A DNA stretch of 64,000 nucleotides from Phymatolithon calcareum. Taxonomy: Eukaryota > Rhodophyta > Florideophyceae > Hapalidiales. Of the stretch, positions 45,039 to 55,210 are shown piece after piece; the first letter of the stretch is position 1, and the number at the start of each line of letters is the position of its first letter. The stretch is taken from NCBI GenBank assembly GCA_977006965.1, contig OZ345363.1:2892595-2956594 (forward strand). Reading direction: 5' to 3'. Position numbers and translations under genes: made by a program. Under the pieces are notes generated by a model. That model did not search any database. It was not told the DNA's origin and saw nothing but the letters and a program-made list of their open reading frames with translations.

Positions 45039-46027
45039 AGCAAATAGCGAGATGTTCAAATCAAAGGAAACGTCGGGCGTGGCATTTAAGCTAGTGAATA
45101 AGGTCCCCACATATGTACCAGAAGCTACCTATCTCGGAGCATCCCTAAGTTTTGACGGCGTCTCAGACAAGCAGATACTACGACGTCTAAAAAAGCAAGG
45201 ACGGGTGTGTGTGTACTGCGCACACTTGGGGTATTCAGAAAGGGATTTGTTAGCCGCAAATCCATCCAGATATAAAAGGCCCTAATTCAGCCACGATGTG
45301 CGTACGCAATGCACCTAACACTTCGGGCACAAGATGAGCAAAACGCCATCAAGGAAATTGAACAATCGTTCATCAGAGAAGTATTTTGGGCCACTAGCAC
45401 TAGGAAAGATGTACAGGCTCCGGCTCACACGTCGAATACAAGCTGCCAACCAACGACGGAAAATATTAGCTTCAAGATGCTGAGAAGGACAAAAGTGAAG
45501 GAACAGAAGTACCTCGAGCAACTTCTGTTCCTTCACCAGAAGTACCTCGAGGAATCTCTCGAAAGGAGAAACACCGAAGAGCTGCAAGCTACAAGTAATA
45601 ACATTGCAGTATTTGAAAATAAAGAGGAAAAATTCATGACAGCGGAGGGTGATCGCCTTCAATAGAAGGGGAATAGAAAGATTCCATACTACAGGACAAG
45701 TGGTACTTGCGCCATTGTCGCTGGCGGAAATCTCCCGCTTAAGAGCTTGCATGCACTTCATATTCTTGGAGGTGTTAGAATTTGCGAGATTATGACCGGA
45801 CATCGAAGGGAATTCTATGCTTTTCTGCTGTATGGAGTTCTTCTCCTGCTTTTTGAAGAAGCGCTGCCTTGAATGGCTTTGGAGAGACAAAATATGTAAA
45901 TGCGCTAATGGCAGGAGCCCATAAGCGATGCGCTTTCTAGGTGAAGAGCATTGTCCCATTTCGGCAGAATAATTTACTTGAAAATCCGGATGCACGTGTC
46001 CGGGTGTAGTGCCCTAACGTTGACCCC

Positions 46028-47646
46028 GGCTCATGTTGCAGCAAACTACAGGCCCATATCACTGTTAAGCCAACTCAAGGAAATCATTGATTCAGCACAA
46101 GAGACATACATACGCGATCACTACCGCTTCAACAAGGCTTAGCTTGGATTTGGAAAAGACAGGAGCACATATCTTGCGATACTTCGGGCGAAAAGCACAG
46201 AAAAAAATGGACATCGTTTTGTGGCAGTTCTGGACCTATCCGCGGCTTACGATAGCGTGCCAAGAGATATTCTGATGAAGAGACTGACGAAGGAGCTACC
46301 TGAAGAGATTACAAGGATGGTGGCATACTTGCTAAAACCCTCGTGGGTTACTTCGGCTGGGGACGAGACAAGAACGTGGTTCATCGTCGATCGAGCAGTA
46401 CCCCAAGGATCTCCCCTCAGTCCGTGCTTATACAATATATTCATGGACATATTCGCCGAAGCTGCCTCCATGGTAGATGGAAACGTTTCAGATAACCCAG
46501 CGCAATTGTTCGCTGATGATGTTCAGCTTCAAGCCAAGACCGGACAATGAATGTAGAAACTTCTGGATATAGCGACCTCCTGGGCGACTGACAATGGAAT
46601 GAAATGGAAAACAAAACCTGGAAAAAGCGAGGTTCAGAAGTACAAAGGGCTTCAAAAGCACACTTTCGGCTTGGCGGGGAGAGAGCTGCATCAAGGCTGG
46701 AGACTATCGTATCTTGGCGTAAGTATGAATGAGAAGGGGGTCACAGATGACACGGCTGTAGCAAGAGTTCGAAATGCTGTAGGATGTATACACAAGCTTC
46801 GAGAGCTTGGAATTAATGTTCGAGGATTCAAACCGGAGATATGCATCAGGGTATTTAAGGCTCTGATGGTACCGAAACGGGAATATGCATTACATTTGAC
46901 GCCAATGACAAAGCGATTGCTATCGGCAATCGAATCGGCCGAGGGCTTGTTCTACAAGAATGTTTTCGGGAAATATGCTGAGCATCAACGGGACCGGTTG
47001 CGAGTTCTTTGACGACTAGAACCACCAGAGATGAGGAGACGACATCAAGCTGAAACATTCGCACGTAGCCTTGTAAGACATAAAGAGCGTCTGGAAAAAG
47101 CGGAAGAATATACTGGAAGAGATGAGGACTTAAGAGAAACCACGAGAGATATTGAATATCTCAAAGAATATGCAGACTTGAGGCAAGCCTTACAGAAAGC
47201 AGAGGATGGAGTTGTTACGAAGAAGAGGAGGAGAGAAGAAATACTCAAGGTTTAGGAAAAGGAAGAAGAAGGCAGATCGATTAAGATTCCTATTGCGGAC
47301 AAGCTCCCTGGGATCCTTTATATAAGAGAAAGAACGGCACGTTTAAGGTTTCTAAGTCTGACATTTAACCGAGCCCCCCGTTGGAGAAAATCAGTACTGG
47401 GAGCCTACTTTGGAATCCCGGCGGTGATCGAGCTTGTAGCGCTACAATGTCCACTATCCGTGTCAAAGATGAGCTTTGAAATAGAGTTTGAGTGCAAAAG
47501 ACTCACGGGAGCGCTTGTTGGAAGAGAAATATGAATCAAGGACATTTTAAGTAACCAGAGGACGTTAGCATAGAAATTGCACAAAAGCTGCCTCGTTACT
47601 ACAAGGTGAGGCTTTGGGAGCTTTCAAAATAAAATCATCAAATATT
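46028..47646 (+). mobile_element. LINE2-family copy, 5'-truncated, with 16-bp target duplication
   Basis: Flanked by CCCTAACGTTGACCCC at 46012-46027 and 47647-47662. It reads AANYRPISLLSQLKEIIDSA, FVAVLDLSAAYDSVPRDILM (RT motif A), VPQGSPLSPCLYNIFMD, LFADDVQ (catalytic box), WKTKPGKSE, YLGVSMNEKGVTDDTAVARV, a Lys/Glu-rich helix (HKERLEKAEEYTGRDEDLRE), KLPGILYIRERTA, WRKSVLGAYFG and a 3' end of AAAATAAAATCATCAAATATT. Stops near 46141, 46548 and 47010 disable it. It is the best-preserved LINE2 copy here and the key for reading the others. Confidence 0.92.
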
Positions 47647-48004
47647 CCCTAACGTTGACCCCAAATTGGCGCAGTTTGTTGATTCACGCTACGGCGTTTC
47701 GGACTCGTGATATTGCCATGTCATCGGTTACGCCCTTGTTCGTCATGCTCACTCTGAGGTATGAAAGCCTCCACGTTTGACTGAGCTCTTTTCCAGGCAA
47801 AAACATTATGCTTGTGGAGACCTTTGTACTTAAGCACTTCGCTCTTGCCCACTTTTGTGTTCCATTTCATCGAGTTCTCCTCAGCCCAATTGGTTGCTAT
47901 GTCCAATAGATTTTGAACGCCTTTCGCATTCTTTGAACAAGAGCGCAGAGTTTTCTGATGACCTTGGGCCGACACTGGCAAATGCTTCGGCAAAAGTATC
48001 CATG

Positions 48005-48434
48005 TGCGTGTGTGTGTAAGTTGCCTTCTCTCCCAAGTGGGGCTTGCAAGGCAGTGCTTTATTGTTCCGAATTATCTTCTACTTAGATTACGGCAGATCG
48101 TTATTTCTGCAAGGTAATTAGGAGAGCACTCCTTCTTCACTGCCTACCGCTCGACGATTCGATTCCACCCGGAGCAAGCGTGGTGGTTCCACGTTCCGCG
48201 AGTCCACGTGGACGGCCAGATTGATTGGACTCTTTTTTCTTTACCGCTCCCTTATCTTCTTTACGCGTATGATGCACTGTAATCCCTCCGTATCGACGAC
48301 GGAAAAACCCGTAGGAGAAAACTGCGTCGGACTCTTCGCGATAACCAGGCACCCCGGAGATTCGAACCCGGATTCTTCTCTTGATCACATTAGATGTGCA
48401 CCCCCCGGATCAGATTAACCACTTGACCAGGTGG
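48005..48434 (-). mobile_element. tRNA-headed SINE, 430 bp
   Basis: A perfect 13-bp target duplication AAAAGTATCCATG (47992-48004 and 48435-48447) brackets a non-coding segment that splits a LINE2 frame cleanly (MDTF-AEAF). Read on the minus strand, it begins with a tRNA-like head holding RNA polymerase III box A (TGGTCAAGTGG) and box B (GGTTCGAATC) at normal spacing. A body of about 350 bp follows, with AATAAAG late in it, and a CA-repeat tail (ACACACACACGCA). Head, simple-repeat tail and target duplication together define a SINE. The head most resembles a Ser/Leu-type tRNA with a long variable arm. Confidence 0.87.
48359..48429 (-). promoter_or_regulatory. Internal RNA polymerase III promoter (box A and box B) of the SINE
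   Basis: Box A occupies 48429-48419 and box B 48368-48359 on the minus strand, about 50 bp apart. The surrounding cloverleaf is imperfect (one T-stem mismatch, unmatched acceptor), so this is tRNA-derived and not a functional tRNA gene. Confidence 0.75.
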
Positions 48435-48934
48435 AAAAGTATCCATGGTGATGTTATAGAGACATGGACTAAGAGTTGAGATCTGTGGAAGGCCTCTGTC
48501 GATGATGCACCAAGTTTTCGTTTCATCGCCTGCCGATGTAACCCATGACGGTTGTAGCAGGTAGGCTACCATTCTGGTTAGTTCTTGAGGAAGTTTTTCT
48601 TCGAGTCGTTTCATGAATATATCTCTTGGAACACTGTCATATGCCGAGGCGTGATCCAGTACTGCTAGATATGGGTGACCCCTGGCCATGGTATGTTTCG
48701 ATCGCAGTATAGCCAAGTAGGTGCTTCGGTTTTCTCGAAAACCAAGTTGGGCCTTATTGAATCGATACTTTTCCCTTATCTAGTAGTCGGGTGCAGCGTT
48801 AATTATTTTCCCGGCTTGTCTCAATAGAGATATAGGCCTTCAGTTTGCGGCTACATTGGGTGGTCCTTTCTTGCACAGCGGAATCAACGTCGCTTGTCTC
48901 CACGCCCGGGAGAGACACGATGTGAATCATGGAG

Positions 48935-49050
48935 TCTAACTGGTGCATACACACACTGCGGGATATTGGAGTCCATGTTCGAGGCTTTCAGCATGGACGC
49001 ACCGGGAATTGTAATACGGCTCTCCTAGCCCTCATGTTCTTCATCGAAAC
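48935..49050 (+). mobile_element. Short LINE2 fragment
   Basis: CIHTLRDIGVHVRGFQ followed by ALLALMFF aligns with CIHKLRELGINVRGFK and KALMV of the 46-kb LINE2. Only about 115 bp is recognisable. Confidence 0.6.
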
Positions 49051-50210
49051 GCGTAGACGGAAGCATTTTTAGATTTTAACCTACAGGTTACCAACGCATC
49101 TGCAGACGCTTGGGGCAAACTTCTAGTTCCGTGCAACCGTGGGAAGGGCATGTCGTAGTTATGCAGAGACGGAGTAGAGTTCTTTTCGGAGCCTATGTTT
49201 CTGCAGTTTTGTATCTTTACATCTTTCTCTTTTTTCTGGTTTGCTAGAACATGGATATAGAAAACTTGTAGATTGTACATTCGTCGTGCCGAAGAACGTT
49301 GAAAATTGCAAGCGAGTCGTAAACGTTGCCAGCGAAGCCTTCGAGGGTGTCAATCTTGCGGAACAAAGAATAGCGAGATTTCGATACAAAAACTGGGTTC
49401 GTAACACTCCTTGTGAGCAAAGTGAACTATAAAAAATCAGATCGGTACGACTAATAGCGTGAATGTGTTGTGCAACGTTGGATTTCTGGAGTTGTGTCTC
49501 TTCCCGCGATTATTGATGCTGCAGCAACCCCTCTAAATTCGTTGTCTGTGCGATCCCGACATCTGGAACAAAGCAATATGTTCGTTATTATGGAAACAAC
49601 TTCGTGAAAGGGATTGCCCCCTCTGAATAAGGACTCTATGTGTGAAGGTGAAACTGGGGCGATTTGAAGGATATTATCACAATGCTAACATGTCGACAGT
49701 AGATGGCGGTGCAACTAAATGATTGCCGTGTGTGTCTGTGCGTATATCCTTTCTGGAAGAATGCTCTTATGAAGATTCTTTCCATAGCCGTTGCCCTTCG
49801 CTATAATTTCCACTTTATAGCTGCACAGTCAGTTTCGGATCCAAATAGAACACGTGTTTTCTCCGCGACATGAAATAATCGCAGGATTGCGATTGAGAAG
49901 CAAATGCAAACGGCAGATTGGCACCCGAGCATTTTTGTCCTGTTTCATGGTCTAGAACAAACGCAGCGTTTACGTAGAGCGAGATCATTGTACCAGCCTT
50001 TCTAGACGTTCGAGATTCCAAAGAAAATTGGGCCCGACTGATCAAGATCGTGTTTTACTTCGCCAGACAGGAGATAGTTGCAGACGTTTTCCGACATGAC
50101 TCAAGATCACGAGGAAGACCGAAAAATACTTACAACTTGACCATTGCATTGCCGCAGGCGACAGAAAGTCGTTTCGAAAAGGAGTTCGTCGATTTCTATA
50201 TAGTTTCCGG
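49051..50210. other. No gene recognised
   Basis: Short ORFs on both strands (for example 49241-49432 and 49815-50045) have no recognisable motif and overlap each other. Probably intergenic or eroded repeats. Confidence 0.4.
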
Positions 50211-50403
50211 GTGGCCGGTATGGCGCACGTGCGAAAGAGTAATTGTATTACATGAAAAGTGGCCGGAATGGCGCTGAGGTTTTATGGGTTTCCAGGCCAT
50301 ATGAGCATGTATGCGAATAGAACCTGGATTCGCATTGGTAAATCAGCGCCATACCGGCCAAAGCTATATTTGACTAATTTTTTGCGTCGCCATACCGGCC
50401 ACC
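50211..50403. repeat. Foldback element with duplicated GGCCGGTATGGCG motif
   Basis: GTGGCCGGTATGGCG and GTGGCCGGAATGGCGCTGA occur in order on the left. CGCCATACCGGCC occurs twice in inverted order on the right, with AT-rich spacers of similar length. The two halves (about 75 bp each) therefore form a large imperfect stem. Confidence 0.8.
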
Positions 50404-50490
50404 TCGGATTTTTGCCTCATAAATAAATTGCTTGCTTACACAGTCCCCTCAGATCTCAATTCTATTTTTCACATATTTTTTCTCCTGTCG

Positions 50491-50863
50491 CGCGAATTTG
50501 GTGCACACGTTCCCGTTCACGCAGACATACGCGCTTGGTACCATTAGACGCATCTTGATGAGAGCTTTCAAAATGTACCAAGGGCGCAAGTGTGCGCGAA
50601 CGGGAACATGGTGCGCTAGAACCCGGGAAATGTCGCCCAAATATTATTAGAAAATAGGAATCTAAATTTGTGATAGCATAGCAGTCGCAAGATACTAATT
50701 TTTATTTATTTTTGACGGGATTCCACGGTTTTCCGCGCGCCAACTTCCCGTTTGCGCAGAGTTTCGCGCTTAGTACCATTCTCTTCACCTCAATGAGTCC
50801 ATTCGAATGGTATGAAGCGCGTAAGTCTTCGCGGACGGGAAGTTGGTGCGCAGAAAACTGTGG
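50491..50863. repeat. Two tandem foldback elements of one family
   Basis: Stem-loops at about 50491-50621 and 50723-50863 share an arm whose core reads ACTTCCCGTTCGCGCA, then ACGCGCTTGGTACCATT (minor variants). Each is followed by a similar AAATAGGATTCTAAATTTG stretch, so a unit of about 240 bp containing the hairpin appears tandemly duplicated. Confidence 0.8.
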
Positions 50864-51214
50864 AGTGTGGCGAAAAATATATATAAAATAGGATTCTAAA
50901 TTTGAATTGAAAGCCTAGCCCAAAATAAGGAATGTATGTCAAAATGATTTTTGAACGGCCATCGACAATAGCATGGGCTCGCATCTGTTTGATCAATGAC
51001 ATTGGACCATCTTTATTGTGTAATTATGTGCGAGAAGAGTCGCAAAAGAATCCGTTACGGATTTGATTTGTTGTGGCACAGATACTCGATATTGAAGACG
51101 ATTGAGGTTTAAAGTATTGGTTGTATTGCGCTCGTTGGGATCACTCTTATCGAACTGATAGAATTGCCCGATAACGCTCGCACACCATCCTGTCAATCTT
51201 CTCCCAACCTCCAT

Positions 51215-52918
51215 ATGGAGGGTGGCGTTATGGCCCACCTGCGTGAATCTGATTTGTCAACGTTGGCTCAGAACCATATTCGACCATGCGTGGCAACGGC
51301 ATCGTTCATTTTTTCGAGACCGGAGACTTGCGGGATTGAGATCCCATGCAACAAGAAATCATTCTTGCAGCATCTGAAGCGAAGCGGGCATGGCCTCTCA
51401 TCTGCAGAATCGCTCCATCTGTGGCGTTGTGCACTAAACTGCTCGGCTGATTTCAAAATGTCGCACCCGCTCCGTCTAGCATACCGGCAAGGCGGTACAA
51501 GTCACGGAGAACTTCCACGTATAGAAGGTCTACCTGTCGTATTGGCTTTTAAGTGTCCGCTATGTGACTTCCTCGCTATATCTGTTAAAACAAATCGTTT
51601 ACACGGCAAGGAAGATCACAATACATCGATTTCAAGAATGACTAGCAGAAGTCTAGAGCCCGTACGCTGTCAGTCGTTATCGCGTAAGAAGGCGTCGAAG
51701 AAACTATTTTTGGTGTCGACGACCGAAGAGAATGAGGAGTCCATAGTGTTCTCTGAGAGACTGATGCATGCCGTTGCTACCTATGATCCTGGACAAGTTC
51801 CGGGGTCTCATATTCGTGCTGCTACCGATCGCGAAAAAAGCAGTTTTGTGAGCCTTGCGCAATGTCAAGAACGCCTGGATAGTCAAGGTCTTGAAATGGA
51901 AGATGCTTGGTCACTTGTCCGCTTTCCCACCACAAGCGATGATGCACGCCTTTTGTCCGTTGCAAATCATCTGTCGGACTCTCTGGAAGGCCTGTTTGTC
52001 GAAGATCGAGAGCTTTTTGAAGAAATCGATAGCTTTCGGTCGACATTGTTGACCATTGGAACAAGTGGTACTCTGGATAAGAAAAATAGATTTCGATTTC
52101 TGCCGAACGAAAGGGGTGGAAACAGCACCGTGGAGAAGTATTCGAGAAATGCACGTATGATTCTCCTCGTGGCGTGCCGTGTGTACCTTGATCGAGTCAA
52201 GTACCCTAAGATCACCATGTCAGTGGAGCAATGCATGGCAGCGGAGCAGCTGATATGTGCATGCGGGCCTGACGCGGACCGTGAAGCTGTACAAGAGAAG
52301 GTGCATCGCTTACTCTATGCAGTGCTCTTTCAGGAGAGCAGTATTGGTCGTGGAAGCACTAGACTTTTCGCGTCTGCCGTTGCTGCATGTCTCTGTGTTG
52401 CTGGAGACAGTGTGGACAAGCTCTTTTTTAAGCAAGGAAACCAACTGTCTCCGATAATTTCGGCTATTCTCTATGCAGGGTCATGCTGTGCTCTGCTAGA
52501 GATTCGAAAGTACTCGGAAGAAGCGATGACAGCCGAGGTGGAAGAGACTGTGGAAAGGGTGCTGGGACCGGAGGCCAAGGCCGGAATATCCGTTTTTGTT
52601 GACTTGCGGTCGATATGCGCCACTGTGCGAGCGGAAGAGGTTGTTGAGAACAGGTACAGGACGTGTCCCACTCACGAACACTGTGGAATGGTTCGGGGAA
52701 TTGAGCTAAGTGGAGTCAAGCTTGGAGCCGCTGTCCTTAATATGCAGGCAGATCTACGGATGAAGATCTTTGAGGTTTTGCTGAAATCGAAGGCGCTTCC
52801 TAATGATTTTCGAGTATCTTGTGACAGGATGGTGGATGATGTGGAGAAAACGACGCCGGGGTACTGGGCTCTAGCAGACGTGCGAAATGCAGCATTTGTC
52901 AGGCAATGCACTACATGA
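51215..52918 (+). CDS. N-terminal part of telomere-linked-helicase-type protein (OrsD-like zinc fingers)
   Basis: 567 aa if started at ATG 51215 (a second ATG at 51230); the frame is open slightly further upstream without ATG. Residues about 30-160 show two zinc-finger-like units, C-x5-C-x7-H-x5-H around CNKKSFLQHLKRSGH, and C-x2-C-x12-H-x4-H in CPLCDFLAISVKTNRLHGKEDH, followed by VRCQSLSRKKASKKLFLV. This order matches the OrsD-like domain that precedes RecQ helicases in fungal telomere-linked helicase proteins (family recognised from memory). The remainder is a helical region of unknown function. It ends at a TGA immediately followed by ATG of the next ORF in the same frame, so both are probably parts of one original protein. 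Confidence 0.7.
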   Translation: MEGGVMAHLRESDLSTLAQNHIRPCVATASFIFSRPETCGIEIPCNKKSFLQHLKRSGHGLSSAESLHLWRCALNCSADFKMSHPLRLAYRQGGTSHGELPRIEGLPVVLAFKCPLCDFLAISVKTNRLHGKEDHNTSISRMTSRSLEPVRCQSLSRKKASKKLFLVSTTEENEESIVFSERLMHAVATYDPGQVPGSHIRAATDREKSSFVSLAQCQERLDSQGLEMEDAWSLVRFPTTSDDARLLSVANHLSDSLEGLFVEDRELFEEIDSFRSTLLTIGTSGTLDKKNRFRFLPNERGGNSTVEKYSRNARMILLVACRVYLDRVKYPKITMSVEQCMAAEQLICACGPDADREAVQEKVHRLLYAVLFQESSIGRGSTRLFASAVAACLCVAGDSVDKLFFKQGNQLSPIISAILYAGSCCALLEIRKYSEEAMTAEVEETVERVLGPEAKAGISVFVDLRSICATVRAEEVVENRYRTCPTHEHCGMVRGIELSGVKLGAAVLNMQADLRMKIFEVLLKSKALPNDFRVSCDRMVDDVEKTTPGYWALADVRNAAFVRQCTT

Positions 52919-55150
52919 ATGCAGTTGAATGTTGTGGCAGATATAGCGGATTGTGAACTCGGGGTATGGTGCCAGGCTGCGAAAGACCTCGTGCCACTCT
53001 TGCTGTGCACTGTTCATTTGTCCGGTGGAGCGCCAAGCCGCGGAACCGAGCTTGGGAGCATGTCGCTGCGGAATACACACAGTAAGAAGCGCGCATTCTT
53101 TTTTGTTGTGCACGAAATCATGATTATTCCGACGTTTCACAAGATGCGAGCAATACTTCGAGGTGCAATGAGCTTTATTTCGCGGCACCTGGACAAGGAG
53201 ACTTCGTTTCTATTTAAAGCGTTTTTCTTGTTGGTGCATCCAGTTATCGTTGCACATGCGGGAATAGAAGACGAGTCAGTACCCGTACCGGTCGGTTTGG
53301 AAGGGGAGCAGCTGCTCCGGAAGCGATCACTGGTTCGAGACAGTGTTTGTTTAGGGACGATGGAGGCTGAGGACGTGGCCCGCGAGATAGGGCGTGTGTT
53401 TGCTCAATACGAAATTGAATTCACATTCTCTTTGTACCGGCATTGGCAAAGAGGTTATGCGAAGGAGCGAGGAGCAAAGTCAGCGATGGGGCGATGCTAC
53501 CGGATGGGGACCGGTGAGGATGAGTTTGAAGACGACGAGACTTTGGACGGGACATTCGAAGAAAGCATATTGCAAGCCGGACATTCGATGCGTACGGCGC
53601 GATTAAGCTATGCGCAGACGGGCCGGCTAGGAGAGCTGTCCGCTGGAGCTACTGAGGAAAAGATGGACTTGTTTCGCCAGGCATCGTACGAGTGGCACCA
53701 AGACCTTGGACTGCGGAAGATGGAGGATGGAACTGCGGAGGTGTGCAATGGACAGTTCGGTGTACCGATTGAAGGGCCGGAGGTGTCGAATGGCCGGTCC
53801 GGGTGTCAGACGATCGCAAGTGGAAATGAACGCATGAGCCCGGCAGTGATGAGGAGTATGTCGGAGTCTATAGCGAGCCTTGTTTTCCAGCGACTCGGGT
53901 CTCAGAGCATTACCCCTCAAAGTGTGTGTCGTCGACTTGATTTCGAGGAAGAGGCGTCAGAAACTGTGCAATATGGCGTGAGCATGGAGCCGACTGGGAT
54001 TTCATCTGGACGAAGGCATGGATTCGAAGCTCTTCAAGCACTTCGAAAGGTGACGAGGGATCCACAAGCTGAATTTCGGTCGGACGAGCAGCGAAAGGCC
54101 ATGGAAGCGATTGCTGAGAATCGGAGTGATGTTGCCGTTGTCCTGTCGACTGGATGCGGGAAGACGGCAGTTGTGATGGGACCGATTGTGTACGAGCACG
54201 GGGTAACGGTGGGGGTATGTCCTCTTAGAGCGCTTCGGCAGGAAACGAAGGAACGTTTGGAGCGTGCCGGTATTACAGCGCATTGTTCGGAGTCGTATGC
54301 GGACGAAGTGCATGGACTTGGAAATGTACTTCTTGTTGCGCCGGAGGAGATTGGACTATCGGAGTTGAGTGGAGTTTTGAATCGTTTGAGTCAAGCAGGC
54401 AATTTGAACCGTATTGTCATTGACGAGGCGCACATACCTCTGTTTTCACGTGAATACCGGGAGTGCATGGTGCGATTGCAGACGGTGGGAGCGGTGGGAT
54501 GGAAAGGACAGCGGGTACTGCTAACGGCGACTGCTCCAGAGACGATGCTTGTGCGCATTGCACGTATTTGTGGAGTCGAACGAGATGGTCTGGAAGTTAT
54601 CCGAGGTGACCCTTGTCGACCGAATCTTGTAATTAATGTTCTGGATCTCGAAGGCAGCAAGATGGACACGCTGAAGAAGGGAATTGTCATTCAAGTCCGC
54701 CTTGCGTCTGCAAGAGCTCGACGAGCGGAATTGATAGAGAAGCGCAAGGAATTCGGAGCCAAGTGTTTGATTGTGTGCCTAACGATAGCGGACGTGCATC
54801 TCGTTGTGGAAACGTTGAAGAGGCAAAAGTATAAGCACGTAAATGTGCTGATGTACCACAGCAAGATGAAGACGGAGCATCGGAATGAATCACAGTCGAT
54901 GTGGAAGCTAGCCAAGCCGGACAAGCTTACTGTTATGGTGGCGACGGATGGATTCTCTACTGGTACAGATGCGCCTGACGTCCGCAGCGTTATTATTGCG
55001 GGAGGGTCAAGATCATTGATCGAGTTGTGGCAAGCGTGCGGTCGTGGGGGTCGAGATGGGAAGGCGGCATATGTTACCGTTCTGTTCCATGGTGGTCATT
55101 TAACTCGAGCGTCAGCAGGGAACGTGACAGAGCCAATTGAAGGAGCATGA
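52919..55150 (+). CDS. RecQ-type superfamily 2 DNA helicase core
   Basis: 743 aa from ATG 52919. The first 140 residues (VHLSGGAPSRGTELGSM, FFVVHEIMIIPTFHKMRAIL) match the pre-helicase region of fungal OrsD-RecQ proteins. Helicase motifs follow: I STGCGKT (about 410), Ia CPLRALRQE, II IDEAH (about 501), III LLTATAPE (about 535), V VATDGFSTGTDAPDVR (about 674) and VI QACGRGGRDG (about 705). All catalytic residues are present, so ATP-dependent 3'-5' DNA unwinding is plausible. No RQC or HRDC domain is visible. The ORF ends at TGA 55148-55150, but the same frame stays open into the next ORF. In fungi such helicases sit in subtelomeres; here the gene is 6 kb from a telomere-like array. Confidence 0.85.
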   Translation: MQLNVVADIADCELGVWCQAAKDLVPLLLCTVHLSGGAPSRGTELGSMSLRNTHSKKRAFFFVVHEIMIIPTFHKMRAILRGAMSFISRHLDKETSFLFKAFFLLVHPVIVAHAGIEDESVPVPVGLEGEQLLRKRSLVRDSVCLGTMEAEDVAREIGRVFAQYEIEFTFSLYRHWQRGYAKERGAKSAMGRCYRMGTGEDEFEDDETLDGTFEESILQAGHSMRTARLSYAQTGRLGELSAGATEEKMDLFRQASYEWHQDLGLRKMEDGTAEVCNGQFGVPIEGPEVSNGRSGCQTIASGNERMSPAVMRSMSESIASLVFQRLGSQSITPQSVCRRLDFEEEASETVQYGVSMEPTGISSGRRHGFEALQALRKVTRDPQAEFRSDEQRKAMEAIAENRSDVAVVLSTGCGKTAVVMGPIVYEHGVTVGVCPLRALRQETKERLERAGITAHCSESYADEVHGLGNVLLVAPEEIGLSELSGVLNRLSQAGNLNRIVIDEAHIPLFSREYRECMVRLQTVGAVGWKGQRVLLTATAPETMLVRIARICGVERDGLEVIRGDPCRPNLVINVLDLEGSKMDTLKKGIVIQVRLASARARRAELIEKRKEFGAKCLIVCLTIADVHLVVETLKRQKYKHVNVLMYHSKMKTEHRNESQSMWKLAKPDKLTVMVATDGFSTGTDAPDVRSVIIAGGSRSLIELWQACGRGGRDGKAAYVTVLFHGGHLTRASAGNVTEPIEGA

Positions 55151-55210
55151 AACTTTGAGGAGTGGGCCAGGAACAAGTCACGGTGCAGGCGAGTTGGCAT
55201 CGAGGAAACA

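Larger units (their letters stand above)
43690..45720 (+). mobile_element. LINE1-related copy interrupted by a probable solo LTR
   Basis: Left part: EEFLTESWLSKIGDAGKKCF, LLDRGVRQRSSLS, FMDEFTEGM and CAEDVLLLVKSPS (FADD degraded to CAED). Right part from 45052: MFKSKETSGVAFKLVNKVPT, EATYLGASLSFDGVSDK and HLTLRAQDEQNAIKEIEQSF, then RKIPYYR. The left piece stops at WDDVEHEA and the right piece restarts in the WNTK-GKSE region. Numerous stops and a short internal duplication near 45500-45550 are present. Confidence 0.8.
47720..48920 (-). mobile_element. LINE2-family copy (minus strand) interrupted by a SINE
   Basis: On the minus strand it starts GPPNVAAN-RPISL near 48860, continues VPRDIFMKRLEEKLPQELTR, MVAYLLQPSWVTSAGDETKT and LSPCLYNITMDTF, breaks at a 430-bp SINE, and resumes AEAFASVGPRSSEN then WNTKVGKSEVLKYKGLHKHN. 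Stops and shifts make it dead. The SINE target site lies inside the YNIxMD-F motif. Confidence 0.87.

Noticed and set aside
48340-48440. tRNA gene with a CTA (amber-reading) anticodon
   Set aside because: Box A and box B are good, but the acceptor stem does not pair, the anticodon stem is partly unpaired and one T-stem pair is wrong. The segment is the head of a SINE with its own target duplication.
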